A DNA stretch of 64,000 bases from assembly GCA_006937955.1 (NCBI GenBank), contig SSNP01000106.1, positions 418,934 to 482,933 on the forward strand, in the 5' to 3' direction. A program made the translations under genes and the position numbers. Of the stretch, positions 45,702 to 57,575 are shown piece after piece. The notes beneath the pieces were generated by a model. The model was not told the origin of the DNA. It saw only the letters and a program-made list of their open reading frames with translations, and ran no database searches. Source of the stretch: Pachypanchax playfairii. Taxonomy: Eukaryota > Chordata > Actinopteri > Cyprinodontiformes > Aplocheilidae. Within the stretch, counting starts at the first letter, position 1; every line of letters begins with the position of its first letter.

Positions 45702-48700
45702 TATTATATTATATTATATTATATTATATTATATTATATTATATTATATTATTCATTCATACAAGATTATGATCCGTCAGATTTCTAAAAGTATTAAGAC
45801 GTCTGTCTTTACGTGCGCATGAACATCCCAAATATGTTCTTTAATTACAAAGTCACGACTCTGTACAAGCTATAGGATTATGCCATGCTAGCTCAATGCT
45901 AATGCTTGATGAGATCTAGACATGATGCAAGTGAAGCAGTCCTAATTAAAATTAAATTAATTCCTTCCACCCAGGACTCTGCTATCAGGATGATACACTA
46001 TCACTCTGTACTGAAGTTCTATGGGGGGTCAAAACTATCATGGATCAAGACTCATCCCTGATCTGGCTGATTTTTATGGTATAGTGTGGTGGCTGTATGT
46101 GTGAACCCTTAACTGATCTTAAATACTGTTCAGCACATACTTGTAAAAGTTACTTAAAGTTTTCATTATCCATCCAAATTGCGATAACATGTGGTTTTGG
46201 TATTCTAGATCATTTATACCAATTATAACTTTTATTCACGCCTTAATTTGGTTCTGAAAAATCTGATTCTGCCTAACGCTGTTCATACAATGATGTTATC
46301 ATTGTGCAGATATGACTTCTCTCTATTTTCCAATGATTTTCTGTCTCGGTTGGTGGATAACACAACTTCCATTATCTCCTGAAACTCAAGAGCTTAACCA
46401 TAAACGACTATTTCACCAATCGATACGGTAATTTCATACAGGAATATATGAGGAGCTGCAAATGGGGTTACAGGGGGCGGGTTGGGCAGGGAACAATGTC
46501 AGGTTTTATTCCCAGGACGCGCAGGATAAAAGCAGACATCAGTAGATCCGTCTGGCGGCGGTGAGTATCGGTACGCAAATGGACAATTGGACACTTTTAT
46601 CTGCTGGCTTTGATGTTGGCTAGGAAGCTGATGGAGGTTCAAGGACAACCACAAATCCATGGAAAGGGTGGGGTAGTTGAGAAAGATGCACATTCATGAG
46701 AAATACATGAATGGAAATACTAACGAATAAACAAAAGTAGACGGGATAAAATACAACAGAGAGTCGCAAAGGAAGAGACAGAATTCCTCTTCAAACATTT
46801 AGCCGAGGAGAGAAATGGCTGTTTGATTCCATTACACTTCTATTACACCTGTAGTTAATGGCTGTGTCACAGTCTATTAACTGCATTCATCTATGCTTCT
46901 GATTTATAACAGCACGTCAGGGCTGAACAAAGACAGATGACTGTTGCACCTTACATCCATGCAAAAGATGAAGTGCAGAAAGCTGCACAAACAGGTGAAA
47001 TGCACAGAACCCTCATTTTTATATGATGAACACTGAAATAAACAAAACAACACAGACATTAATCTTTGTCTTCCAGTGTTGCAGTGACAGCCACGCAGTG
47101 CCGCTACGATAACAGAAAATGGAAAGAAATATTTCTAATCTAACAAAGTGACACAGATATGAGTCCGTTTAGAATCCGAGGTTTTAAATGGAGGCTTTAT
47201 ATTCAGCCTGACACGAAGACATGAGGGAGAAAACAGAGAGGCGCGGAAGATTTACCGTGACTATCAGCTTTAGATGGTTTGAGGCTTCATTCACAACTGT
47301 CTGATTGTTCAAGAGACTGAATAGGCGTGAAAAGATCGGGGTGCTGAAAACAGGTGTCAAGTGTGAGGATAAAACTAGTGTAAGTGGTGTTGATAAATGC
47401 AATACAAACAAATGTGTGTCACAAACAAGACGTGATAAAAAAAAACAGGTTATTTATTCTGTTAATAAGCAAAGCTGGAAAATATTTAACCAGATGTCAA
47501 GGACAAAATACATTTCCTTCCTTTTAAAATGTGCAAACAGAAGATGGGTGCTTCTTATTAGAACAAACCTGGAACAACAAGTTTTCTTTGCTCATGATTT
47601 ACACGTTAAGGTCTGAGTAAGAACCTGAATCAGAGCAGAGAAACAAACCAGCAGCATGCTGTGCACCACTAGCCATGGAGAGCTGTGGGAAGAGCTCGAG
47701 ATGCTTTTTATTCCACTTCATTGCTTCCAGCCGCTGAACTCATGAGACTGATCGAGTGACGGATCTCATGACTGCGAGCACTGAAGCGTGCGCCCCTCAG
47801 TGCACACAACAGCTTCAGGGGGAAAAGTCTGGTCCGTTTTGCATCAATTAACTTAATCGTGAATGAAATTAGTTTTATAGGCAACTAATTTTACTTCTAA
47901 CTATGCTTTTTAATCGTCCAACCACTTGGAGGTTAGTGCAAAGTAGAAGGGGTGAAAAGGCCAAAACATTCTGCTGGATAAATTTTACTGCTATTGGACG
48001 AACAGATTTTGGAGAAACTACGACAGGGAAAACGTCACATGTTTGAAACCAGAACTCTAAAGCAGATTTTCACTGTTTTTTTTCTTCTTCTGGCAAGATT
48101 TGCCTCACTTTATTGTCTTTAAAGAGGCCCTTCCATTAAAAATTGGTTTTTCTGAGGTTTCTGTTGAGTATTTTAGCTCCACAGGTGTTCTTACCTTCAT
48201 AGTGGGTGTAAAACAGGTCAACAACTTCTCTTTCAGTTTTAATCTCTCAAACTACGCAGGTGGTGATAAAACCAGAGTTCTCCCAAGTTCAAACGGCCTG
48301 TATCTGTTTCATCACAACTCCTTTGTTCGTTAGTATTCATCAGCTTCTGCAGTTGAAACCACGCCTAGCATGCTGCTGGCTAAAAGCTGTTAGCATAAGA
48401 CGTAACAAACAGGAAGACACGACGTCTGCTGTTGCCATGTGCAGCGAGGCAGGAAACAGTATACCTTGCTCTGATAGGCTAGTTTGTTAGCCAATCAGAG
48501 TCCAGCAAATTCGAACAATGAATATGAACGAGCTGCTGATGAAGCAGCCTGACGGAAGGAGCCGGAACCACCCGAATTTTGACGCAGACAGGTTGAAAGG
48601 TCTGTTAATCAGTGTTTCCTGACGTTTTTTAGATATAAAATGTTTCATATTACTGATTAATACTTAAGAAATAACCACAAAGTCCTGAAATTTGTATGAA

Positions 48701-48749
48701 ATGGCCTCTTTAAACATCTAATTGGTTAATTAACCAATACCGAAATAAG
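45702..48749. repeat. Gap-flanking duplicated block 2, right copy
   Basis: Starts within the TTATA tract immediately after the gap and repeats 42644-45691 to the base, then continues into unique DNA at 48750. Everything in it should be counted once. Confidence 0.9.
48119..48713 (-). mobile_element. MITE family A, duplicate image of copy 4
   Basis: Identical to 45061-45655 at an offset of 3058 bases, flanks included. Not an independent insertion. Confidence 0.87.
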
Positions 48750-48828
48750 TATTAGAATGGTATCGGCCCTGATACCTATTAATCTTATGATTTATCCATC
48801 ATGTTTCAAACAAATGTGTGTCCTGTAT

Positions 48829-49484
48829 GTCATGATTCAGTCAGACTGTCGATGTTTCATATTTTGCTTTATTCAGCCAATTAGATCATTCAACTCACCT
48901 GGTTGGTTCATCTCACCTGTCTCCTCCCACATAACAGGAGCCGTCAGTCTGCATTCAGATGTATAACAGTTTGTTAATATTTAACTTTTAAAAACTGCTC
49001 TTGTGATAGTTTTCTGCCAGATCATCATGGAATGTACCGATCGTTTCTGTTACATGATCTTCACCTTTCCTCGCCCCTCGTCTGGAACCTTCGCCTGTCT
49101 GGATCTAGAAGTTATCGACCCATGTGCTGTTCTGCTGACTACATCTCTGTCAGCGCCCACCTGTAACTATGAGTTACAAAGAAAGCTTAGAGGATTTGGA
49201 TTTTTGGATTCTGTCATAGTGAAGAGGACCGCTGCTTTTTACCCTGGACTGATTTTAAATTTTGCTAACCTGTTTCCATTCCATGATTGTAACGTTATCG
49301 CTAATCTCTGTCACTCCTCTCCTCTATCACTTACACATCTCATTTCTTTACAGTGATGACCTGAGACACCCACGTCCTGCTGGTCCCAAGCAAAGAGCTT
49401 TTTACTCCGCAGATCTTTATCAAATTTTAAAACTCCACTTAAGTCTGTTTTTCTTCTGCATTCAAGTCCAAATTGAATCATGAC
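48829..49484. repeat. Unclassified element with 12-bp inverted ends
   Basis: TGTCATGATTCA at the left and TGAATCATGACA at the right form an exact 12-bp inverted repeat around 656 bp. The interior includes CCTCGCCCCTCGTCTGGAAC and a CTGGACTGATTTTAAATTTT segment also seen in altered form near 3375. The 117-codon frame at 49003-49356 is not recognised. A TG..CA ending would also suit an LTR, so the class stays open. Confidence 0.5.
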
Positions 49485-49879
49485 ACTGTAAATGGTATCA
49501 GAGGTGTTTTCATGCTTTTCATCAGCTGTTCAGGCTGTTAAAATGGAACCAATAGAATCTTTGGTAGTCTGGGATTGTCTGTGTGCACCACACTGAACAT
49601 GGACCAGAAAAAACAAAGGTCAGAACATAGGAGCTCAGAGAAAAGGTTTTCTAGTTATACTCATTTCATTATGAGTATAGGGGAAACAGGCCTGTGGCTT
49701 AAAGGGATCTATCGCTTCTGTTCTGTCTGATCAACCTGTGGTTGTTTCCTGTGAACTTTAATCTCTTAATATCAGCTGTGGTCACATGAACATGAATCTG
49801 CTTGTTCTAGTAGCTTTTAGAAAACTGTTCAAAACAATTAAAACTGAGTTCCAAGGCCAAGGTATGTCAACTTTTGATA
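49485..49879. other. Non-coding DNA, nothing recognised
   Basis: No repeat edge, no motif-bearing frame. Confidence 0.45.
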
Positions 49880-50070
49880 ACACCATCTGTTGCATTTTGA
49901 GCCATAATGAGCTCCATCAAAAAAGACCCAGGAGGCTCGACTACCAACAGAAAAAAAACACAAAAACAGACTGTAATTCAACAAAAAGCTTCTGGGAGAG
50001 AATCCTTTGGACTGATGAGACAAAAGTGGAGCTTCTTTACTGGATAGCTGGTTATTTGGAGTTGGGGGTC
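49880..50070 (+). mobile_element. Decayed Tc1-like transposase fragment
   Basis: Translation around 49910-50045 gives NELHQKRPRRL ... KSFWERILWTDETKVELLYW. The WTDETK.EL block surrounds the first catalytic Asp of Tc1-type transposases, preceded by the basic PRR linker. No terminal repeats are visible and later catalytic blocks are missing. This is a different Tc1 group from the 21689 element, whose corresponding block reads AWSDESRF. Confidence 0.7.
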
Positions 50071-50516
50071 TGTATGCATTTATTACTGAGGATATCTGAA
50101 AAGATATATTTCAACATATAAGTGCTGCACAGAATACAAAATATATATAGTTACAAGTACTGACTTGATGTAATAAATTACAATAAACCCAAATTGTCTT
50201 CACGCCGTTTGCATTGTGTCACATGCTCACAACACTTTCCTTGTCCTTCTCACCCAAACATCATCACTGAAAGATCCACTCCGATGAAAAATGTGTTTTT
50301 CATGCTGTTAACATATTCTTGTGGCATTTTGCTAGAGGCTCAAAATCACATTTCTGAGTATTTCTGCATTCAAATCCCTGTGAATTAGTAGCAGACGCAA
50401 AAAAGGGGTTTAAATAGAGCCCATTTGTGACGTAGAGAAGGTATTGCGTGGGACACAAGCTCCTGCTTAGCTAGTTTACAGCTGGCGGTAGCGCTAGCAT
50501 AAATGGAGAGCTCTCA
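50071..50516. other. Non-coding DNA, nothing recognised
   Basis: AT-rich; one 64-codon frame without motif. TCA at 50514-50516 is the left target duplication of the next element. Confidence 0.45.
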
Positions 50517-50698
50517 TGGTGCATTCACACCAGCCACTTTGTCAATGTCAAGCAACGCTGATAACGCTCCAAATTTGACATTTGAAGTTGAAGCTCATAA
50601 CGCCTCCCAGTCAGAGCGCATAGGCGTTAAAGCTTGTAAAGCCTGACCGAAAAAGAGCGCGAAGGCGGGGCTTTCTTTGTTATCGGATGTTCGGAGCT

Positions 50699-50989
50699 AT
50701 GGCGGATCATATTGAGACAGTGGCTTGGATTTATTTACTTCATAGATCTAGACAACGTCGACGTGGGGTGCATCAGCGCCCCATTCTTCAGATGCGTTCT
50801 GAGTTTGGTGAGTTTAACCATTTGCTCCAGGAGCTACGTTTGGATGAGGTTAACTTATCTTCCATTTTGGCTGATCCCGCTTCTTTCCGGCTACGTGCCG
50901 TGACGTTTTACGTCACTACGATGAGACGCTCTGATTGGTTGACATGCCGCTTCAAGAGCGTTATGAACGTCAAAAGTTCAGCTAGCTGA
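50699..50989 (+). pseudogene. N-terminal stub of PIF/Harbinger transposase
   Basis: The frame starting at ATG 50699 reads MADHIETVAWIYLLHRSRQ, then RRRGVHQRPILQMRSEFGEF and NHLLQELRLDE. Harbinger transposases (relatives of host HARBI1) share this layout: an arginine-rich stretch, a 'W/RVHPIL..R...GEF..L..EL..D' block, then the catalytic domain. The catalytic DDE part is absent: after about residue 55 the frame runs into deleted/terminal sequence and stops at 50989. It cannot cut DNA. The ATG 12 bases upstream (50687) is in the same frame and is an alternative start. Confidence 0.75.
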
Positions 50990-50994
50990 ACTTT
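50973..50994. repeat. Perfect 22-bp palindrome
   Basis: AAAGTTCAGCT followed by its exact reverse complement, centred on GCTAGC within the Harbinger derivative. Just downstream TTTTCTAGC (about 50999) and GCTAGAAAA (about 51033) can pair as a second stem. Confidence 0.95.
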
Positions 50995-51177
50995 GAGCTT
51001 TTCTAGCTTTTCAAGCGTCAACGCCTGAAACGCTAGAAAAGCTTGAAAAGTTGCCGCTCATAATGCTCACAAAGCGCCGCAGAGCCATTGACGTCTGTCT
51101 GACGCCCGTCCACCATAGACTTTACATATAAACTTGCCGCTTATGAAGTTGATGGTTGGGCCGGTGTGAACGCACCA

Positions 51178-51478
51178 TCAGCGATGGGGAGGGACGGGTC
51201 CTCTGCACCAACGGTTCCACCTACAACACAGAGGTGAATTGCTAATGAGCTACTGCTGCTATGCAGAAACTACTTCCTAGAAATTGGCACAAGTTTTGTG
51301 ATTTTGGATAAAAACACCATAATCCTAATTTAAAGACCACAGAGATGCTTTAAAATAGCTCAAAAGATGATCAGAGTGGGTTTTTAAATCAGGCACTGAT
51401 AGTTCAGCAGATTAACATTTTGAATTAATACTAACTTTTCAATGTGTTTTGCAGCTCTAAAATAAATACTTTATTTAT
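51178..51478. other. Non-coding DNA, nothing recognised
   Basis: Short spacer between two mobile elements, AT-rich. Confidence 0.5.
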
Positions 51479-52125
51479 TTAAAGTTGGGATATGGAATAT
51501 TTTCAGAAAAAGACATATTTTTATTAAAATAATGCCTCCACGGGGTGTTTAGAGGGTTGTAGAATGAAAATACAGCAAATTATATTTGAAGTAAAATATT
51601 ATAAAATATTAATTTTGACGGGCACGACGTTGGCATTTTGTTTATATCTACCAGCCAATAGCTGGTAGAGCAGCGGGCGCCATTTTAGGTTACCTAATAC
51701 TGTAAATAATCCAGCACAGTGAGGCTGGTACTGTGGAGTCTGCAGGTCAAGCAGCTGGAAGAACCGGGGATATGTGGTGATTATATACCTTATTTGCTTG
51801 CCATAGAGGGTTTCCCGACATGTGACTTAGCAGGGTCGTGTGGGAAAGTTTTAATTAGCAGCTCACGCTAACACGTAGCTGCAGCATGTCGCTGAAGTGG
51901 GGCATCTCAGGGCTTTCAGCTGGAAGACACACCGCAGAGGATTTTTTTTTTTTTTTTGCTGCTTGTATAAGTGAGGCGTGCAGGAGAGTGTGTGAGGAGG
52001 ACAGAGGATCTTAGAAAGGACAGCAGGAAGTTTTGGTTTGCTCTAAAGAGCTGTTTTTTTTTGTACATGAACTGCAGGATTTGAATTTGACAACAAGGTC
52101 TAATTTTTACATACTGTAGCTTTAA
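51479..52125 (-). mobile_element. TTAA-flanked MITE, family D, copy 2 (647 bp)
   Basis: The right end, reversed, reads TTAAAGCTACAGTATGTAAA and the left end TTAAAGTTGGGATATGGAAT, an imperfect inverted repeat with TTAA at both edges. The terminal 70 bases match the left end of 26468-26966. A T17 tract lies at 51942-51958. No coding capacity. Confidence 0.7.
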
Positions 52126-54804
52126 AATAAAATCCAACCTGTAAATAATGGTGCAAAGTGCATCTTTTAAATGAGATTTTTATGTTTTTTTTGGCCTGCT
52201 GTTGTATTATATTTCAATTTCCGGACACTAAACCTCAGGGTGGGAATTATTTTACTTTCATTGTTTCAAAATTAAAGCTATTTAAATTGTTTTTGGGTTG
52301 ACAATTAAAAGAATCCAATCTGCAGAAAATCTGATGGTAAAAAGGACAAAAATCCTGTTTGACTCTCTGCAGCAGAGTTCAGTTTCTGTGTTGCTATATG
52401 AGACAAAGGTATGGCTCCCTGCACATTTAGTTAATTTAATAAAGGGATTATACATGATCTCAGCAGCGTTTTTAACTGAGCCGCTCTGAAATGAGGCTCT
52501 CAGAGCCTCATGCCTCCCCAGCTGGCTCTCGCTCCCCAACATAACCTATTTAGGACGGCTTTTAGAGCCATCCATCGACCCTATACTCTTTCACAATTCA
52601 TGAGACCTAATCAATACAGACTGGAGCGCCTACATGAAAAATGGTTGGAGGGAAACCGCTGAGGAGAACGCATGAAAGAGAGGCTGTCCCCACAGCCTTC
52701 CTGCACAAAGATACCACTCTCCAACCTCACATAATCTTATACACAACATGACCTGACAATAAAGTGACAAGACCCAGAGGCTAAAGCAGTTTTATTTTAC
52801 AATTCCTCTTCCTGCCCTCATCTATCCCTCCTCATAAAGCTCTGTGAAAAGCTAATTATACTCAAAAACAAGGAAATAACTCACAGGGAGTGCAAAGCTT
52901 ATCACCTCAGCCTCTTGGCGACTGTATCCCTCCAAAGTTACATTAGAATGAAAAATAGTTTGTTCGCACTTTTTGGTTCATTTTAATTTAGATTAATTTT
53001 CTGACATCCCTCATTATAGGCATTATTAAGCTGCACCCAGAAGCACAACAAGGCTTTTGACCTGAGCAGCAACCAGAATAAATCTCTCCTCATCGTTTGG
53101 TGACTGTGAGGAGGTAAAATTACCTTAACAAGCAATCTGGAGGAGAGAGGGATGTGAGGACAAGGCAGAGGTTGAAACTATATTTAAAAGCTAAATGAAG
53201 TCAGATCTGGATTGTTTGTAAATGACCTTGTTTAGGACGAAGTTTGTGCGTTTCATTGTTGAAAAAAGTGACTTTTTCAAAGACTATGAGGGTATGTTTT
53301 ACTGTGATTTGTGTCTCTCTGGAACAATAAAAATCTCCACTGGTTCACTTAAAATATATACAGTATATATGTATGCATATCTACTCTTACTTTAAAGTTT
53401 TCATTTTAAATAAAACAGATTTCAGATAGTAGAATGTTCTAGTTTTTGTGTCATTTTGATCCTAAGTGAGAAAACAAGCTACTGATTTGCTCATTTCAAG
53501 TCATTTAAAAAAGGATCTGAGAATAAAAGTTTAGAAATATATCAAAATATATCAATTTGTAAGTGAAATTGTTTGGAATAAAAATGAAGTTCATGAAGTT
53601 TTTGTTTGTGAGCTTAAGTGTTTACTGTCAACAGGATTCAGCTGACCAATAGAAACAAATCTTACATTATTCATCTCAAGTCCCGCCCACCAAAAACATG
53701 TCCGTCAAACTTGAAACCTTAAGATTTAAAACCAAAGTTTCAGTTTTGGAAACTTCCATTTTGATTAATGTATTTATTTTCTTGCAAAATGAAATTATTT
53801 AATGGCAGATTTACATTTTGCTCCAGTCGGTTTTAATATTATTGTTATTATTATGTAAAAATATCTCTGTTATGTTACATTAAAAATCTAAAAATAGCCT
53901 CAACGTTTTTGGAGCAGAACAAGCCCATTTCCTGCAAAGTTTATCATGATATTACATCCTGGAAAAATTGAAGGATCATGGCAGTTTTTGTACATAATCT
54001 TTAGTTAAAAACAGAAAACAGCTGATGTTTCTGTGTTTCTGTATATATCTGAACAACTGACTGTGTTTAACTGCTGTTACTGTAACTGTGTGTTCCTGAA
54101 CATTTGTCTCTAAAAATACCTGAATATGCCCCGATTCATTTTGAAACAGATACTGCTGGCGTTCCGGATTTAAAGGTGTGACTTGTAACACAACAGCTTC
54201 AGCTTCTAGCATTACATGTACCTCAAATACTGGAAATATGATTAGAAAGAGTGTACCGTTGAAATTCTCTTCTTTTTTGGATGGAAATATCTTCTAAAAG
54301 TCGTGATCGCCACATTCTGCTAATAGCTTTGTTAGAGGATCATTTGTTTTTATATGGAGTCACAGATAAAATGTTTCTATTTCTGCTGCTGGTTTAAAAT
54401 CTATGTGATGTAGAAATTATGTTTATTTCATTATCAACAAAAAAGGGGAAAAAGGAATGAAATATTTTTGAAAAGGCAAAATTATTTGGTCTAATTGCTG
54501 ATAGTTCATCTGTTGGTTCCAGCTGAAAGTGTGAATAAATGTTATAAAGCTAAATTCAGTTTATCTATATAAATCCAGTTATCAACAAAAATCATTTCAT
54601 TTTACAGAAACAAGTTCAGTTCACATCAAAAATCCAGATTTAAAGTGAATTTTATACAAACAGCTCAATCCAGTTTTAATTTGATTCATTTTAATTAGTT
54701 ATAAAATGTCAATTAAAGAAAGCAGCAGATTGTGTTGAATCTTCATTTTAACACAATCACTGAGAAGCACAAACTAGAGACGGTGGAAAGAAACAACTCG
54801 CTTT
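52126..54804. other. Non-coding DNA, partly candidate conserved
   Basis: The 78- to 86-codon frames on the minus strand (52282-52542, 53976-54212) show no domain. TATATA-like text at 53350-53380. The stretch 52500-53110 is listed separately. No repeat family was recognised. Confidence 0.45.
52500..53110. promoter_or_regulatory. Candidate conserved non-coding block
   Basis: Six hundred bases free of recognisable repeats, with balanced composition and words such as AAAGCTAATTATACTC, TTTAATTTAGATTAATTTTC and GGCATTATTAAGCTGC. This is the longest such stretch in the window. A regulatory role is only suggested. Confidence 0.25.
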
Positions 54805-55183
54805 TTAAGAGGCAATTTCACACAACTTTCAGGACTTTGTGGTTATGTTTGAAGTATTGACTTGTAATATGAAACATTTTATATCTAAAAACGTGAGGAA
54901 ACACTGATTAACAGACCTTCAATCTGTCTGTGTGACGATTCGGCTGACTTTGGGCAGCAACTCATTAATATTCATTTTTCAAATTTGCTGGACTCTGATT
55001 GGCTATCAAACTAGCCTATGAGAGCAAGGTATACTGTTTCCTGCCTCGCTGCACATGGCAACGTCAGACGTTCTCTCTTCCTGTTTGTGCTACGTTATGG
55101 TACAGCTTTTAGCCAGCAGCATGCTAGACGTGGCTTCAACTGCGGGAGCTGCCGAATACTAAAGAACAAAGGAGTTGTGATGA
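54805..55183 (+). mobile_element. MITE family A, copy 6 (3'-truncated)
   Basis: Starts TTAAGAGGCAATTTCACACA (one A fewer than the family start) and follows the family with many differences to GGAGTTGTGATGA at 55183, where similarity stops. It is the most diverged copy and has lost about 40 bp around the GGTTCCGGCTC segment. Confidence 0.8.
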
Positions 55184-57299
55184 CCCCATTATGAAACCAA
55201 CAAGTCCTACAAATACTAATCAAATATATACAAATATCAAATCGTTCCTAACACAATAATGAATGAATAATAAGAAAAATACTTCAGTAATTTAAAAAGT
55301 TAAGGAAAAAATATGAACATGACAAATATTTATGTTGGATTTATTTTAATGTTTTACTTTTTTTTTTGATAAATAGATAAAGTCTTTCTTTTAAATAAAC
55401 ATTTTAGCGAGGGAAAAAAAAATAAAAGACTGAAGCTTAACGTGTTCAAGGTGACGATAAGGTCAACATGGTGAGAACATCACGGAGGTAAAACGGATAC
55501 AATCAAAATCGCAAAAATCTTTATTGCCGTTTTCAACCGCAGGAATACGGAAAGTAAACAGCAACATTGTTTTCTCTGAATAAAACAAAGAATTTAAACA
55601 ATCTCCACTTAATAAAACAGACTATGTTTTCTTATAAAAAGATTAATTTGCTTGACCTCTGAGTGTTATTTTCAGATTTTTTCCCGTCACTGGACGGGAC
55701 ACAGTAAGAAAACCAACTTTACATGGAAATAATATTTTATTAGCTGCTCTGAGCAGCATGCATCCTTACATTCGTCCTCTGGACTCTGCAGATAGGACCT
55801 GAAATTCAAGGTTAAAAGCTGAGCTCCACAGTGATAAAAGGCCTGAGGGAAACGGCCACAGTAAGAACTGAAATGGATCTACTGCTGGGGAAGGGGTCTG
55901 CAAATATTGTTATTATTGTTTATCAGATGCTAGATGCTTTGAAAAGCAAGACAAGAAAAAGGAATTTCTCAATGGAATAAACTGCAGCAGAGCTTCTTTT
56001 TTGTTGGACGCTGTTGGTGTAAATATTTAGAGCGATGATTCAGGGGTTGTACTGGTGAGAATAAAAGATGCAGTTTATTCACACAAGTTTTTGCTAGCGT
56101 GATGTAAAAGGAGGCCAAAGGTTACGTTGACTCAGTACAACCCACTTCATTTCTTTGATGCACAAGATTCTACAGTTTTACAGCTTTTCAGCTCTTTTCT
56201 TTTCCTTTATTGTTTCATATTTGTCTGCGTTCCACCTCTGGCATAATAACGTTTGTCTCTTTTCTTGTGGGAGTTTGTGGATCAGGCACATTGTCATGGA
56301 TTGGGCTGAAATGAGAAGCTGTATTTCAACTACTTGTCATTGTGCTGCTGACCTCACTGTAAAAATCGACAGTCTTTATCCCTCTATTCCTCCTTCACCC
56401 CTCCCTCTATCTATTTTCTGACCCACCATCACACACCTTCATTCATCTCTCCTATCGCTCCTCTGAAAGCCACAGCTCATTCAATTAGCCATCTGCTAGC
56501 CTGCTCGACAGCAGCCGTGCGACCGGCCCGTTTTGATGGCGCTGACCTCTGGGATTAGGACATACGAGTGGTCCGCAATCAGCCACGTTGATTACCACCT
56601 TAAACGCTGCAGAGCGACCACTTTACCACAGAGTCACAGCTGAACCGGTGAACTTGTTAGTCTCTGCTGTCACGGTGAGGAAATTGGATGTTGGAGAAAG
56701 GATGTAATGTGATGTCTTCTGATGGAAATGATGTAACGTGTGTCCTTCAGGTGAAAGACAATAATAAAACACACAGGGTTCAATGGAAAATCTCTAATGT
56801 GAATCAGTACAAGGTCCAATAAATATCAACAACTTTAGATGACATTATTATAAGAACAAGATCTTATTCTGTTCATTCCATTGATTAACACCCAGATAGA
56901 AGATGCTAATAGTAAAAAAGCTTTAAAAATTATTTTTTTTCGCAGCCTTTTTATTGGAAAATGTAGAATGATTCTGAGTTCATCCCAACTCTGAGTTAAT
57001 TACAGTTCATTAAAAATGTAGATTTGTTCATGTTTTAAAAGAATAAAACAATCTGATGAAAGTTTAAAATTTAAATGAAGATTAAATGATATGTTTTACA
57101 TGCAAGTTGAGCAGATTATTTTTCAAAAAGCTGGTTGGAAAAAATATTTTTAGTTCCTAATTACCTCAAAAGTGAAACAAACATCTGTGACTCTAATTAG
57201 CCTAAATATCTTTATAAAATAAGTAAGTCAATATAGTAAAAAAAATTTGCATATGTCATAATTTTAGTCTAAAAATCATATATTTTTGTTTTAATGAGG
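55184..57299. other. Non-coding DNA, no gene seen
   Basis: The 88-codon frame at 56155-56421 ends in a low-complexity Pro/Ser tail with no motif. AT-rich elsewhere; no repeats recognised. 56440-56640 is listed separately. Confidence 0.45.
56440..56640. promoter_or_regulatory. Candidate conserved non-coding element
   Basis: Repeat-free with CTCATTCAATTAGCCATCTG and CGGCCCGTTTTGATGGCGCT among AT-richer DNA. GC content is raised locally and no open frame crosses it. Conservation unknown. Confidence 0.22.
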
Positions 57300-57480
57300 T
57301 TAATTGGCAACTTAAATTGGCCCCAGGTGTGAAAGTGTGTGTCTCTATGTGGCCCTGTGTTTGACTGGTGACCTGTCCAGGTGTAGCCCCGCCTCCTCCC
57401 CAATGAGCACTGAGGATAGACACCAGCTCTCCGTGAATTTGAACAGGAACAAGCAGGTAAAGAAATGGATTGACAGATTT
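57300..57480 (-). repeat. Common teleost dispersed repeat, reverse copy
   Basis: The reverse complement gives TTTACCTGCTTGTTCCTGTT, GAGAGCTGGTGTCTATCCTC, ACCTGGACAGGTCACCAGTC and GGGCCACATAGAGACACACA, the same order as at 42180-42310. Truncated at both ends relative to that copy. Confidence 0.65.
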
Positions 57481-57575
57481 AAAGAGCAGGATTGAAGTTC
57501 TGTTGACATTTTTTGGTCTGAAGTTTTTCATATTGCACCTACCAATCTGTACTTTTTTGGGAATTTAACATAATG

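Larger units (their letters stand above)
50517..51177 (+). mobile_element. PIF/Harbinger-derived miniature element (661 bp)
   Basis: The left end TGGTGCATTCACACCAGCC and the reverse-complemented right end TGGTGCGTTCACACCGGCC make a 19-bp inverted repeat with two differences. TCA flanks both sides, a 3-bp target duplication as expected for PIF/Harbinger. The element keeps the start of a Harbinger transposase gene and lacks the rest, so it is an internal-deletion derivative. The 3' half contains a 22-bp palindrome and a TTTTCTAGC/GCTAGAAAA hairpin. Confidence 0.85.

Noticed and set aside
53976..54212. 78-codon minus-strand frame as a possible exon
   Set aside because: No domain, no convincing flanking splice sites, and AT-rich surroundings typical of chance frames.
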